Shown: piece by piece, positions 36,200 through 46,217 of the stretch
Layout of the letters: every line of letters starts with the position of its first letter
How positions within the stretch are numbered: the first letter of the stretch is position 1
Source: Melastoma dodecandrum
Lineage: Eukaryota > Streptophyta > Magnoliopsida > Myrtales > Melastomataceae
Assembly: GCA_029817715.1 (NCBI GenBank)
Contig: JARUPY010000548.1
Coordinates: 62,001 to 126,000 of the forward strand
Reading direction: 5' to 3'
Length of the DNA: 64,000 nt
Position numbers and translations under genes: made by a program
Notes under the pieces: model-generated
Seen by the model: only the letters and a program-made list of their open reading frames with translations
Told to the model about the DNA's origin: nothing
The model's database searches: none

Positions 36200-36418
36200 A
36201 CGCCCCTGACAATACGGTAGAGGTAAGAAAGATCCCCGACCCTTTAATGTTAATCAGTGCATATCAGAGTCATCCGGTGCCTGTCCATTATTTATTTATT
36301 TTTTCTTGACGGGCTCAGGGTGGTTATGCTCCAGATTGGATTTAAGGGGGATATACTTCGGGCGGAAAGTGCTAAGCGCATTGCCTTCATGGTCCAAGGA
36401 TCTCGTCATCATTCATGA

Positions 36419-39400
36419 TACATAGGTAGGAAAAAAAGGGAACACCATGAAACATCGAGCAAGAATCCGAATTTTTTTTTTGAGGATTTCCCTGATGTGG
36501 ATTCTTGTATCCCCTGGGGAACAGGTGCCTAAGACCTTGAAAGGTGGTTGACGGGGCGGGCAGTTTCTTCTCCTTGCAAAAGGTACTCTCACTCAAACAT
36601 AGCCCTCCTCCTGTACATAGTCTTGTTGAAGCCTAGCTGAAGTAAGATCCCGAGGGTAACCCAGTAATGGTTTCGGTCTTGCGGATAGTGTACATGATGA
36701 TGATTCACACGGGAAAGTTATATTCAGTAATTTTGGCTTTGCCGAGCTGCCGATGATCAATTGTAATGGTAAGTTCTTTTTTTCTGGGTCATCTCTTTTT
36801 TTTTTCCCCTCTAGCGAGGCGATTGATTCATTTTGTTTTTTTTTTTTGTTTTTGTCTCCCATCTGAAACCAACATTTCTGATGCACATTGATTTTAGTCA
36901 CCTAACCCATAAAGTGTACAGGAGGCGGAGAAAAGATTTCCCATCCGGATGCGCCCTGTTACCTTTTGTCTAAAAGCTGTTACTGTATACCTTGTTTCTT
37001 TCTTGCTTGCTTTTAATCCTTGGTGATGAAATAGTGTTTGTCTCTTTTGTTAACTCTATTCCCATCATGCACACGGTTCAAGCCGAGGAAAACAGTGCGA
37101 ATTTGCATGGGATTGGCCTGGCGGGTAGTGGGATGGCATTGAAATCTCTAGCGCATTGGTGGTTTTCTTCTCGTTTTTTTTTTTAATGTGAACTAGGCTT
37201 GTGGGTTTTGAACTCTTGAATATTTCGACTAATTGGGAATTAAGGTTTCCTTGGTCAGGAACCACTCAACAATTTGGGTAAGTGGTCCATGGAAGTCGGT
37301 CTATTATCACTATTTTCTATTCCTTTTTTTTTGTTTTATTTCTTTTGGTGAGAAAGACAAAAGGGAACAAGGTAGAAATTCTCCGTGGTCGGGGGGGGGG
37401 ACGGAAGGGGGACCCGGGTTCTATAATTGGGTCAATAAATGAGGCAGAAGATAGGATAGAAATGAGAAAACCAACAACCATTGAGAGACGGGGGAGGGGA
37501 GGGGCATGTATTTCCTCCTGCTGAAATGTACGTTTAGGGGGAGAGGAGGGGTGTAAAAAACGGGATTCTTGTTTCAATTTAATGTTACTTGGTAAAATAT
37601 TGCCATGAAACCATTTTTTTCCCTTTTTAATATTAATATTTGAGCCTACTTTTACGTTTACAATTTCCAGAAGATCGTCTTCCAACGCTGGCCCCTTCAT
37701 ACGGTTATTCCCATACAAGAGTTTCCGTTTAGTAGATCGTGAGTTGGTCACTTCTTCTCCACCAAGCACGGAAGTTTAAGGATAATTGCTCGGTGGGAAA
37801 TGAAGATATGATAGGCAGTGGAAGGAAATCCGCTTTAGATTTCTCGTCAAAGTGAAAGTTGGTATTTAAAACTCCGATTTCACTTGACAAAATTGGGTTT
37901 AAAAACCCGACTTAGAGATCGTCTTCAATGTTCATTTCAGGATACGATTTACTCAGTTTTAAAACTAGCTAAAAGAAGTTGGATGTTATTATTAGAATGA
38001 GGAACCAGCATATGACATAAATTTAACGTAACGTGTATCCCGTCAGAGATCTCAACGGTTAATTTTATTGAATTGATTTCTCCTTATTGTTTTCCTTTTG
38101 TATCCTCGGGTCTCTTTGTCGTGTCTGGAAAGGTGGCGATTTAAGGTCGTGTTGGCGCGGAAAAGTTGTTCCCCGCAATACGTGTCGAATTTTACAGTGA
38201 AATGTGGTCGCCGTTAAAGAAAAAGTAAACGCAATACAAAAGTACTGAATTTACAGCGTTTAGTTTTGTACACCGCGAAGTGAATGAATACAAATATAAC
38301 AAGTAAACAACAATATCGGAATTCAATACAACGATACCGAGCTTACAGCGTTAGAGACATGACTTGAACAGGATAACAACATGAGAGGCTTGGTGACGCT
38401 TCACGACGGTCGGGGACGGACAAGAGGCGGTCGAGGCGAACTCCTTTCGTGAAATTCACCTTGTGGAACGAAGGTGGCGACGGGTGTGGACACTAAGGGC
38501 GTGAGGCTCACCTTAGTGGTGGGTCGAAGGCGGGATTTGATCTTCAAGGGACGGAGGCTCACCCTGATAAGGTAAAAGTAAAAGCAAAAAGGTAAAAGAC
38601 TTGGAGTCTGTGTTTGTATTTTGTCGTTGTTGTTTTTTATGTTGTCTGTTGCGATCCATTTATAATCTAGGATCCTTTGGTTGCAGTTACTAAACAGTTT
38701 CAGAATCTTCTTGGATCGTGTGCACAATCTTTTTCTTATTTTGTAGGAGACATGCGCGGCGTATCTCAATCCTCCCTTCCGAGCTTGCCACGTGTCCTTC
38801 TCTTTGATCGTTGCTTAGTTGTGTATTTGAAAGTGTTCTTGGATCGTGGCACAACGAGATTCTCGAGCGTGTTTGGTATTAACTCTCGAGCTCAGCAGCT
38901 GCTTCTCGAGCAGTCTACTCTCGAGCACTCAAGAGCCGACCCTCGAACGGGACGCTTCCCAGTGCTCGGGCGTCCTCTCGAGTACCACTTCTCTGGACTT
39001 CGTTATTTTGATCCACTTGGGACAAGGTTCGAAATTCCTACGTGTCAATAGGTCGTCTCGTAATTCTTGGACGAGTAGGAGAACAGTGTCTAACCCCCCC
39101 CCCCCCCCTTCCCTCCCTCCTCCTAACTAGTTCAATTTTATTAAAAAATCCATCATGCGACGTGGTGTTTCGTTACATTGTGGGGATTACCTAGAATTCC
39201 TACAGATGAATAAACAAAAGGTGTATTTTATTCTTATATCCAGTTAAATAACAAGAAGTGGCAGTTGCAACAGTGGATTGGTGTCGATCTTTGAGTCACA
39301 CATATAATAAGATAAGATAATGGGAGGTTTGTCCTGATCGGTATATCACACAAGTCGCTTTTCACCCCTTAAAATCCCCCCACACCCAAACCCAAAAAAC

Positions 39401-39776
39401 TCCATTTTTTTATTTATTTTAGTTTTCTTCGGTATTCCCATTTCCTGAACCTTCTTTTTTTCTTTTTTAGTTTTTTACTACATTCAATTATCAATTTCCT
39501 TCCAATCAGGAAGCCCAGCCAGCCCTGCCCTGTGACTGTGCCAGGTCCAATTTTTGCTTTCCGGACGTCCTTTTCTTCTCCCTTTTAACGCACATGTCCA
39601 ATTGCACGGGCGGTGGGGTCCACACTGCGCTCTCCAAGTGTGCTTCTTTCCCCCTTCTTTCTTAAGTACTTTTTCACCCTTTCGTGTACTAGGGGATTTC
39701 ACTTAGGAAAAAAAAAAAAGAAAATGTTCCAAGTTCCCTGACCCAAATTACCAATAGGGCCATTGCTACGTGGCAT
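36419..39776. other. Intergenic region downstream of the KEA relative
   Basis: About 3.4 kb without a recognisable gene. It has homopolymer tracts (G-run near 37391, C-run near 39095, several T-runs), two copies of GGAGGCTCACC-like sequence near 38500-38560, and a cluster of CTCGAG sites at 38862-38982. The open frames here are low-complexity and resemble nothing known. Confidence 0.4.
38862..38982. repeat. Cluster of five CTCGAG palindromes
   Basis: CTCGAG occurs at 38862, 38885, 38905, 38920 and 38977, five times in 121 bp, with related CTCGAAC and GCTCGGG variants between. No regular period. Confidence 0.8.
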
Positions 39777-39786
39777 CTGGGTATTG

Positions 39787-40179
39787 GAGTTTTGTTCCAA
39801 TTTAACCTTAATTTATAAAATAATTCGTGAAATAATCTCGTCAATTTCGAAATTCCGTAAATAACCTCGTGAAATCGGCCTTAGAAAACTTCATAAAAAT
39901 AAAAATAAAAATAAAAAATTTTAGGGAAGTCGGCCTTTCAAAGGCCGACTTCCATCAAATAAAAAAAAAAAACAAATCCCCCAAATCCCCCACAATCCCC
40001 CGTTTCCTTGTTTTTTTTTTCCTATTCAGTGGAAGTCGGCCTTTCAAAGGCCGACTTTTTAAGGAATTGAAGTCGGCCTTTCAAAGGCCGATTTTACAAG
40101 GTTATTTTACGAATTTCCAAACTGACGAGGTCATTTCGCGAATTATTTTGAAAAACAAGGTTAAATTGGAACAAAGCTC
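39787..40179. mobile_element. Foldback/MULE-like non-autonomous DNA transposon (393 bp)
   Basis: Terminal inverted repeats of about 95 bp: the left arm starts GAGTTTTGTTCCAATTTAAC (39787) and the right arm, reversed, starts GAGCTTTGTTCCAATTTAAC (40179). The element is flanked by a perfect 10-bp direct repeat CTGGGTATTG (39777-39786 and 40180-40189), the size range of Mutator-superfamily duplications. The centre carries three hairpin palindromes. No coding sequence, so it would need an outside transposase. Confidence 0.85.
39925..40094. repeat. Three copies of a 25-29 nt hairpin palindrome
   Basis: Copies at 39925-39953, 40033-40057 and 40070-40094. Arms are AAGTCGGCCTTT / AAAGGCCGACTT around a single C. 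The first copy extends to 14-bp perfect arms (GG...CC added). The third has one mismatch. A shortened relative (AATCGGCCTT) starts near 39874. Confidence 0.95.
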
Positions 40180-40189
40180 CTGGGTATTG

Positions 40190-40728
40190 CTGACAAATTT
40201 TTGTTTGTTGGTACGCCAAAATATTCGACAATTAATGTGTGTCGTTTTTTGTCTTGGGACCAAAATGTTCGTACCCCCCCACTCCCCGAAAGGTATCCGA
40301 CCGCGGCGTATGAGAAAAGAAATTGTCGAAAATCATCCTCCTCTTCCGTCCTTTTCCTTAATACATGTTAATGTCGTGTTTGGGGAGGAAAAAGGAAAAT
40401 ACGTTTTCAAAAAAAATTCCCTCATCCTAACATTCATAACTTTCTCCCGTTTTCCCTTATTTTCCTTTCTATTCTTCTTTACACACTACTAGGCTTCCCC
40501 GTCTTAATTCTTTTAAGAATATTGTATAATCGTAATAAAAACTTTAATGAATTTTGAAATTATATAAAAAGGTAGATTATGCCCTTTAAGTTTTAAGATT
40601 TATTTATTTATCTGACTAACTTTTTAAAACTTATTTCTAGTCCTGTAACTTTTAAAAAAATTTCTAAAATTTTTTATCAAGTCAGTATTTCTAAAAAAAT
40701 TTAAACAGATTCTCATATAAAACATAGT
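40190..40728. other. AT-rich spacer between the two foldback elements
   Basis: About 540 bp. AT-rich in the second half. Its end carries the left target-duplication copy (AAACATAGT, 40720-40728) of the next element. No gene recognised. Confidence 0.4.
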
Positions 40729-41665
40729 GGCAAAATATCGATATTTGGTCCAATCAATTTACCAACTTTACGTTTTGGCATATAGTTTCAAAATTTTTTA
40801 ATTTGGCCTTATTTTAATTTTACTTTTCAATTTGGCCATATTCGTAACGGCATTTGCGATTTCGCCGTTAGTGTTAATACGTGTCATTTGTTTTACCTAC
40901 GTGGCAATGATAATAAAATAAATCAATGGCAAAATATCGATATTTGGCCTAATGAATTTGCCAACTTTACATTTTGGCCTAACGTTTTAAAAGGTTTCAA
41001 TTTTGACCTTAAATCAATTTTAATTCGAGGAGGAATTCTAGGAACATGAACTAAAAACCCAGGAAAGCAGGAATCTACCTCAGTTACAACTGGGCTATCA
41101 TCCCCTCGTCTTGTTTCCGATTTACTTCTCTTTTTACCTTTGTCGATGTTGGCTGAGATTTGCGTCATTAGGTTCATTTTCGACTTTTGTAATGACTTAA
41201 GGGATTTACATTTGGGTCGTATGCAATCTGCTTTTGCTTTAGTCCTTGCCTTTTCTTCTCTCCTTAATGAACATGTCTTGAGACCTCGCTCCCTTCTCTT
41301 GTTCCGTGAGGAAAACCAAGTTGTTAGTAGAATAAGAGTCCGTGGGTCAATCATTCAGTACCGAATGGATACCCTTTGCCCCTAGTCGGCGTTCGAATCA
41401 ATAGCCCAGTTGTCATTAAGGTAGACTCCTGCTTTCTTGGTTTTTTGGTTCATGTTCCTCGAATTTCTCTTCGAATTAAAATTAATTTAATGGCAAATTG
41501 AAAACTTTTAAAACGTTAGGCTAAAACATAAAGTTGACAAATTTATTGGGCCAAATATCGATATTTTGCCCTTGATTATTACATTATCATTGCCACGTAG
41601 GAAAAACAAAGTATGCCAAAACATAAAGTTGGCAAATTAATTGGGCCAAATATCGATATTTTGCC
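40729..41665. mobile_element. Foldback/MULE-like DNA transposon with doubled termini (937 bp)
   Basis: Ends are inverted copies of GGCAAAATATCGATATTTGG (40729-40748; reversed at 41646-41665). The flanks AAACATAGT (40720-40728) and AAACATATT (41666-41674) match 8 of 9, a 9-bp target duplication. Each arm contains a second copy of the same terminal motif (40928-40947; reversed at 41551-41570), and the arms stay complementary for about 170 bp inward (through GAGGAATTCTAGGAACATGAAC and its partner near 41450). The unpaired centre (about 41110-41390) is more GC-rich and open for a basic, Lys/Arg-rich frame on the minus strand; it could be captured host DNA, but I recognise no protein. Confidence 0.8.
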
Positions 41666-41674
41666 AAACATATT

Positions 41675-41922
41675 TATTAGATAAATCGATGGCGAATTAT
41701 AAACTGAACATGTCCCGATTATAGTAAGTAGCGAACTCGTTGATGATGCCGCGAGTAACGAGAATAGACCAAGAGATTAATTGTAACCTCGGCATCATTA
41801 AGTACATCCTTGAAGCAAAACAAATATATGTTTGTGTTCTATCATCCAGGATAGGAACAAAGTGAGAAGTGATTCATCAGTTCAAATGTTATAATTTTAT
41901 CTGCTTCAACAATACGTTTTTG

Positions 41923-41953
<31 letters not shown>

Positions 41954-42111
41954 TACTAATAAGGGAGAAAGAACCTTCGAATTTCCAAGGATCAAAATGT
42001 ATTTCTGCAGTTGTTACAAGATCGGTTTCCCTTTTCCCGTTTCTGCACCGACAGATGGAATCATAAGAAAGAACATGAATGTAGAGAGACATATCAAGTT
42101 CCACTCCCTTT
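41675..42111. other. Spacer with (TA)n microsatellite
   Basis: Contains a pure AT repeat at 41926-41953 (14 units). The stretch next to 42111 is the presumed 3' UTR of the minus-strand MYB gene. Confidence 0.5.
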
Positions 42112-42146
42112 CTTCTTCTTCTTCTTCTTCTTCTTCTTCTTCTTCA
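42112..42146. repeat. (CTT)n microsatellite abutting the MYB stop codon
   Basis: About eleven CTT units on the plus strand, i.e. GAA on the coding strand, directly after (and overlapping) the TGA stop of the MYB gene. Confidence 0.9.
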
Positions 42147-43297
42147 GCTAACCCTCATCGCCCCAAAAGAAGACAACGACTTTGGCAACCGCGGCGGCCT
42201 TGGAGCTCCAAGCGTTAGGTCTAGATCCACCGACGTGTGTCTCGGGTACAATGATGACGATGAGGATGCCGAGTGATGGTCTGCATTGTTCGAAAACGAC
42301 CCCAGCGAAAGATCAAGAGGGCGGAGAGCATCAACAAGTTGTTGATCCGGAGATGATGGCTTCCTTCTTCCGCTGAGGTGTTGATCGGTGGGAATCCGGT
42401 TGTGTCTCTTTGGACTTTGATCGTTGTCGTTTCCTCCGACCTGTCGGAACGAATTCAGAGATCCGAATTACACTTGGAAAATTTTAATCCTTGGAATATG
42501 TCGTCTGATGGTGTCATGGGATACTAGGCCAAAAGACACGAACTGGGTCGACTTACTGAAAATCTAGGTTAAAGTTTAATGGCTACTGACCATGTCGAAG
42601 AGGCTGGAGCGCCGCTTCTTGTTGTCAAGGGAGGCTTGTCGGAGGAAGTACTTCTGGGCATGGCTGGCGACCTGGGTCGGCGTCCTCGTGTGCACAAAGT
42701 GCTTGGAGATGCCCCTCCAGTCGCCCTTGCCGAGCTTTTCCAGCCCCAGGAGGAACTGCTTGTGCTCGTCTTCCGACCATGGGACCCCTAGAAAACATCA
42801 TTCCCATTCATGGAAACCAATCAACAAAATCAGGAGTTAATCTGAAACCAAAAAAACCAATTAAATAAGACAAAATGATTCTTGTAATTTACAATGTGGG
42901 AAAAACTATGAGCAACAACACGCGACCAATACTCACCCTTCTTGATTAAATCTTGGGATCCGGGGAGGAGGACGCCGTAGGAAACAAAATCGTCGACAAA
43001 AGTCGCGTTCTCTTCAACGAAGAACCTAGACGTAGAGTGCGGGGAGGATGCAGATGGGGAGGACGAGACGGCCGATGCGGCAGATATGCAGTCCAGACTG
43101 ACGCACTTGCTGATGGTCGACAGGGAGGAGTGGGTCGCACAGATCCGCACCCCGAAGAGCCTCACCGATCTGGGGCCAGTGGTAGTACTAGCAGTAGTCG
43201 TGGCCGTCGTTCCCAGGGGGACACTCCCCAATCTGAAACTCCCGCATGTCCTCGAGTTGTGCCCCATCATGCTGCAATGAGAGCATTTCCTGGTCAT
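42144..43297 (-). CDS. SHAQKYF-class single-repeat MYB transcription factor (KUA1/MYBS3 type)
   Basis: Three exons, 43297-42937, 42787-42591 and 42440-42144, phases consistent, 284 residues. The N-terminus is a CCHC zinc knuckle [16 protein letters not shown] followed by VRLFGVRI, as in KUA1/MYBS3-like proteins. The MYB repeat (about 121-172) reads [24 protein letters not shown]...[17 protein letters not shown] is at 162-168. The C-terminal part has LDLSL and LDLTLG, both EAR-type LxLxL repression motifs. Relatives bind TATCCA-type boxes and usually repress genes of cell expansion, sugar or stress response. Nuclear. A TATA box lies about 85 bp upstream. The spacer between knuckle and MYB is long and Ser-rich. 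Frame intact. Confidence 0.93.
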
Positions 43298-43381
43298 CTT
43301 CGTTCTGGGTTGGATTCAACCTCAGATATGGGAAAGAACAAACGAAAGAAAGAAAGAAGCACCACCCAGTTCAGTTCACCC

Positions 43382-43388
43382 TATATAA
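43382..43388 (-). promoter_or_regulatory. TATA box of the MYB gene
   Basis: TTATATA on the minus strand in TGTTATATAGGG, about 85-90 bp upstream of the ATG at 43297. Confidence 0.55.
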
Positions 43389-44073
43389 CAAGTGGGGAGG
43401 ATGAGGAGGATGAGGAGGTGGAGAAGAAGAAGATATATTAACTTTTTGTGAAGATAAAAATTTGTAAATGAAAATAAAAAGGTGGAAGGTGGGTTTAACA
43501 ATGCACGAATATTATTATTTCCTTCGGACAGTCTTTTCATTTTTCTCTAATTGGTCAGACGTTTTTCAAATTTAACAAAGATTAAAAATAAAATATAAAG
43601 CATGGAAATTTCGTTTTCCCTTACGATTACGAAAATCCAAGTGATCCTAATCGATTTGCTAATGCGGCACTAAATGATACCCAATGACTAAGTTACAAAA
43701 GGTGACAAGTTCGACACGATCCATTCTTGTTGAGATGAAATTTATGACCAAAAAAAATAAAATTTATTAACAACAAGAACGTATGTAATGAACTATGTAT
43801 GAATGAACTCATGCACAACTAACACGAGAATTCGATTTTTTAATTTAATAAAGAAACTCTGGCATTGGGATTTCAGGCACTTTGGAGGAGGCACACGACC
43901 ACTGATAAATTTTATTAGGTTATCACTAAGTAGTTGCGGCTTCCCGACAAGTTCTCTCCGAATGTTGCTATGACGGCCGTCCGCAGAACTGGCGTCGAAT
44001 CTCAGATGTCGTCGTCGTTGTGGAACGGTAACGTGGGAAACTTCACTGCCTACTTTTTGGCATCCTCGCGAGT
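43389..44073. other. Intergenic region between MYB and LpxA genes
   Basis: Both flanking genes are on the minus strand, so this holds the MYB upstream region and the LpxA 3' UTR. AT-rich; nothing else recognised. Confidence 0.4.
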
Positions 44074-46217
44074 TCAGGATGCGTTCCAATGCCTGAACTT
44101 GCATATTCCTCGTCGGTCCTCGGCTAAGCTGTCGCGGATGGATTGTATCATAGAGAGCACTGCAGGAACCTGGGCCAGTGTTTCGTGTTGCTCCTGAAAG
44201 ACAAACGGTTCGAGGGTGTGTCATGCTTATTTGTTCGAGGAGGATTTAATAGGTTCATGATGTTATTGAGTAAAATCTCTATGCAATACCAGTTCCGCAA
44301 GCCGTTCCTCGAACCCGACAGGGTTTGCATTAGACGGCATGAAGATTCTCTGATAAACTCTTCTCAAGCTTCTCATCTGGACAAAATGACAGGAAAAAGA
44401 ATGAAGAAGTTATCTGCAGTGAACATCGTTTAGTTCGAGAATACGAGTTCACATTGTAAAGGATGCCTTTCAAATTGATAGGTACGAGTGAGCTGACCTC
44501 TGAGTCAGTAAACCCGTGTCGGCGGAGCCCTTCCAAATTCAAACCACGAAGCTCGGCTCTTCCACCAGCAACCATCATATACTTAGGGACGTCTTGTGAA
44601 ATCTATCGCCAAATAAAAAATTCAAAGCGAAAAAAAAAACCTTAAATGCCAAAATTACAGCACATGCAACTCCAGATCTCCCAAACCATTTTCCGACACC
44701 ACCCTTGTTGAAGTGTAGACATAGTGAAAAATAAATGAAAATTACCGCAGAACCACCCCCAATGAATGAGAAGGAGCCAAGATGACAAAACTGATGAACG
44801 ACTACTGCACCAGCCGTATGGACATAATCCTGCATTCATGAAAATCTAATCCATTATTCGTTTTGAAGGAAATACGGACCACAGATAAAAACCTTAACAC
44901 AAAAAAAAGTTTACCTCCACCACCACATGGCCAGCGAGAAGAGTACTGCTCGCAAAACTGTTACAGTTCCCAATTTTGCAGTCATGCGCAATATGGCATG
45001 ATCCCATAATGAGATTGTTGTCACCAATAACCTGGTCCATTAACGTAGTTAGGACAGATAATGTTCTAAACTGTTGCCTAATTTCAAGTAATATCACCAG
45101 GAAGAAACTGAAAGCAATATGGCACCCATACAGTGCAGTCGCTTGATTTTGATGATCGGTGAATCGAGGAAAACTCTCTGATGTCATTGTTGTTCCCAAT
45201 AGCAAGAAAACACGGTTCCCCAATCTGTCAAGTAAAAGACCTAATCAGTCCACATTTCTCTTTTCTTTTCTTTTTTTGATAATTAATCAGCTGAAATTTC
45301 AATCAATGGTGAATTCCGAATCCAAAAGGCGCATGGTATGGCGATTCTTCTTTACCATTAATAAGCACATACATGAATAAGCTAAGCTAAACATACCTTG
45401 TACTTTAGGTCTTGGCACTTCACACCGACGTTGGCATGGTGGCCGATGTTGTTGTTGCAACCAATCAACGTTGACCCTGGAAGATCATCGCCAACAACAG
45501 CACCACTGTCTGACAAGATTTCACATACCATTAAACTAGAGTGTCATTCCCGCAGTCGCAAAACAAACCGGCCATAATCCTGTTCGAGAACTCACGTCAT
45601 TAGCACACAATTATCCCCCAGTTCTGTTTGCCCAAAGACATGGCTTCCAGGGTACAACTGACACATATCCCCAATCTTCACGGAAGATCCGACGGTGCAA
45701 AAGGGGCCAACTGAAACACCCTGTGCAAGAAATCACAGTCTGAAATCCAGGAATCAACCAAAGCCAACAATGCTCGAAAGAGGAAGGAATGGTCAACATT
45801 GAACATGAGAGACAGGCCAGTAAGCTCAGATAAAAACACCCGGAGTCCACGCTCTTGAAAGCTTGCCGAGCATCCAGAGTAGCACACTAAGCTCCATACA
45901 AAAAGCACGCGATCCTTCATGGAGATTATTACCCGACCAATAACGGCATCCGTATGAACAACAGCGGTCGGGTGGATGAAACCGGCGCTATCGAAAACGC
46001 TGCTCTCCCCGGCAGCACCAGCTGAACTAACCCACAACAACCGACCCATCAAAAAACGCACCAAAGAAGCTCAAATCAGACGGCACCAACCCTGTAATGG
46101 AAGTGAAGCAGAACCAAAAAAGAAAACAAAAAACGACCACTCACTCGAGAATTCTCTGAAGAATTGGCCGAGGGCAACTAGACACGGCTTCTGTGGTCTC
46201 CCTAGCGCCAACCTCAT
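44074..46217 (-). CDS. LPXA: UDP-N-acetylglucosamine O-acyltransferase, mitochondrial (LpxA)
   Basis: First enzyme of the lipid-A-like pathway that plants keep in mitochondria: transfers an R-3-hydroxyacyl chain from acyl carrier protein to UDP-GlcNAc. Ten exons: 46217-46145, 46021-45933, 45720-45596, 45505-45397, 45224-45132, 45031-44915, 44829-44746, 44602-44498, 44376-44290, 44193-44074. They sum to 1002 nt, 333 residues plus stop, close to the known plant length. The N-terminus MRLALGRPQKPCLVALGQFF is basic and amphipathic, fitting a mitochondrial presequence. The left-handed beta-helix hexapeptides run from FIHPTAVVHTDAVIG through GVSVGPFCTVGSSVKIG, with catalytic His in MGSCHIAHDCKIG, then VVHQFCHLGSFSFIGGG and DVPKYMMVAGGRAELRGLNLEGLRRHGF. 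The C-terminal helices end RRGICKFRHWNAS. Frame intact in all exons. Confidence 0.95.

Larger units (their letters stand above)
24743..36418 (+). pseudogene. KEA4/5/6-type K+/H+ antiporter gene, disrupted
   Basis: Cation/proton antiporter-2 family; Arabidopsis KEA4-6 act in Golgi, TGN and prevacuolar membranes. About 20 exons are recognisable, including 24743-25013 (signal-peptide-like MRTRGSSSVLVP, then SFADMIDRALEE), 26209-26287, 26430-26491 (FIISNPKSKY), 27407-27477 (QFGVIFLLFALGLEFSTTK), 27897-27964, 28595-28672, 30076-30264 (VEPIRNFFAALFLASIGML), 30418-30494 (AQIGEFAFVLL), 31245-31313 and 36328-36418 (SAKRIAFMVQGS). Lesions: TAG in exon 1 (24892-24894); about 30 bp missing with a frameshift where VITGYL should run to VSEMVQ (near 26850); TAA for a Leu codon in the DCAVG exon (28764-28766); and a copia element after AWF. 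ATG 24743 fits the secreted N-terminus; an in-frame ATG at 24626 is an alternative. First intron may use a GC donor. Confidence 0.9.

Noticed and set aside
37317..37769. Minus-strand open frame of 150 codons with poly-G/poly-T stretches
   Set aside because: Low complexity, no recognisable motif, no splice-linked neighbours.
39925..40094. Possible CRISPR-like array (three similar palindromic repeats)
   Set aside because: Only three copies with unequal gaps (79 and 12 bp), no cas genes, and a eukaryotic nuclear context; explained better as part of a foldback transposon.
39869..40492. Plus-strand open frame of 207 codons
   Set aside because: It runs through the hairpin palindromes and out of the foldback element into AT-rich DNA; Lys/Phe/Ser composition only reflects base composition.
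40923..41354. Minus-strand basic open frame of 143 codons in the foldback element
   Set aside because: It begins and ends within the inverted arms; I recognise no domain, so I treat it as transposon filler or captured DNA rather than a gene.
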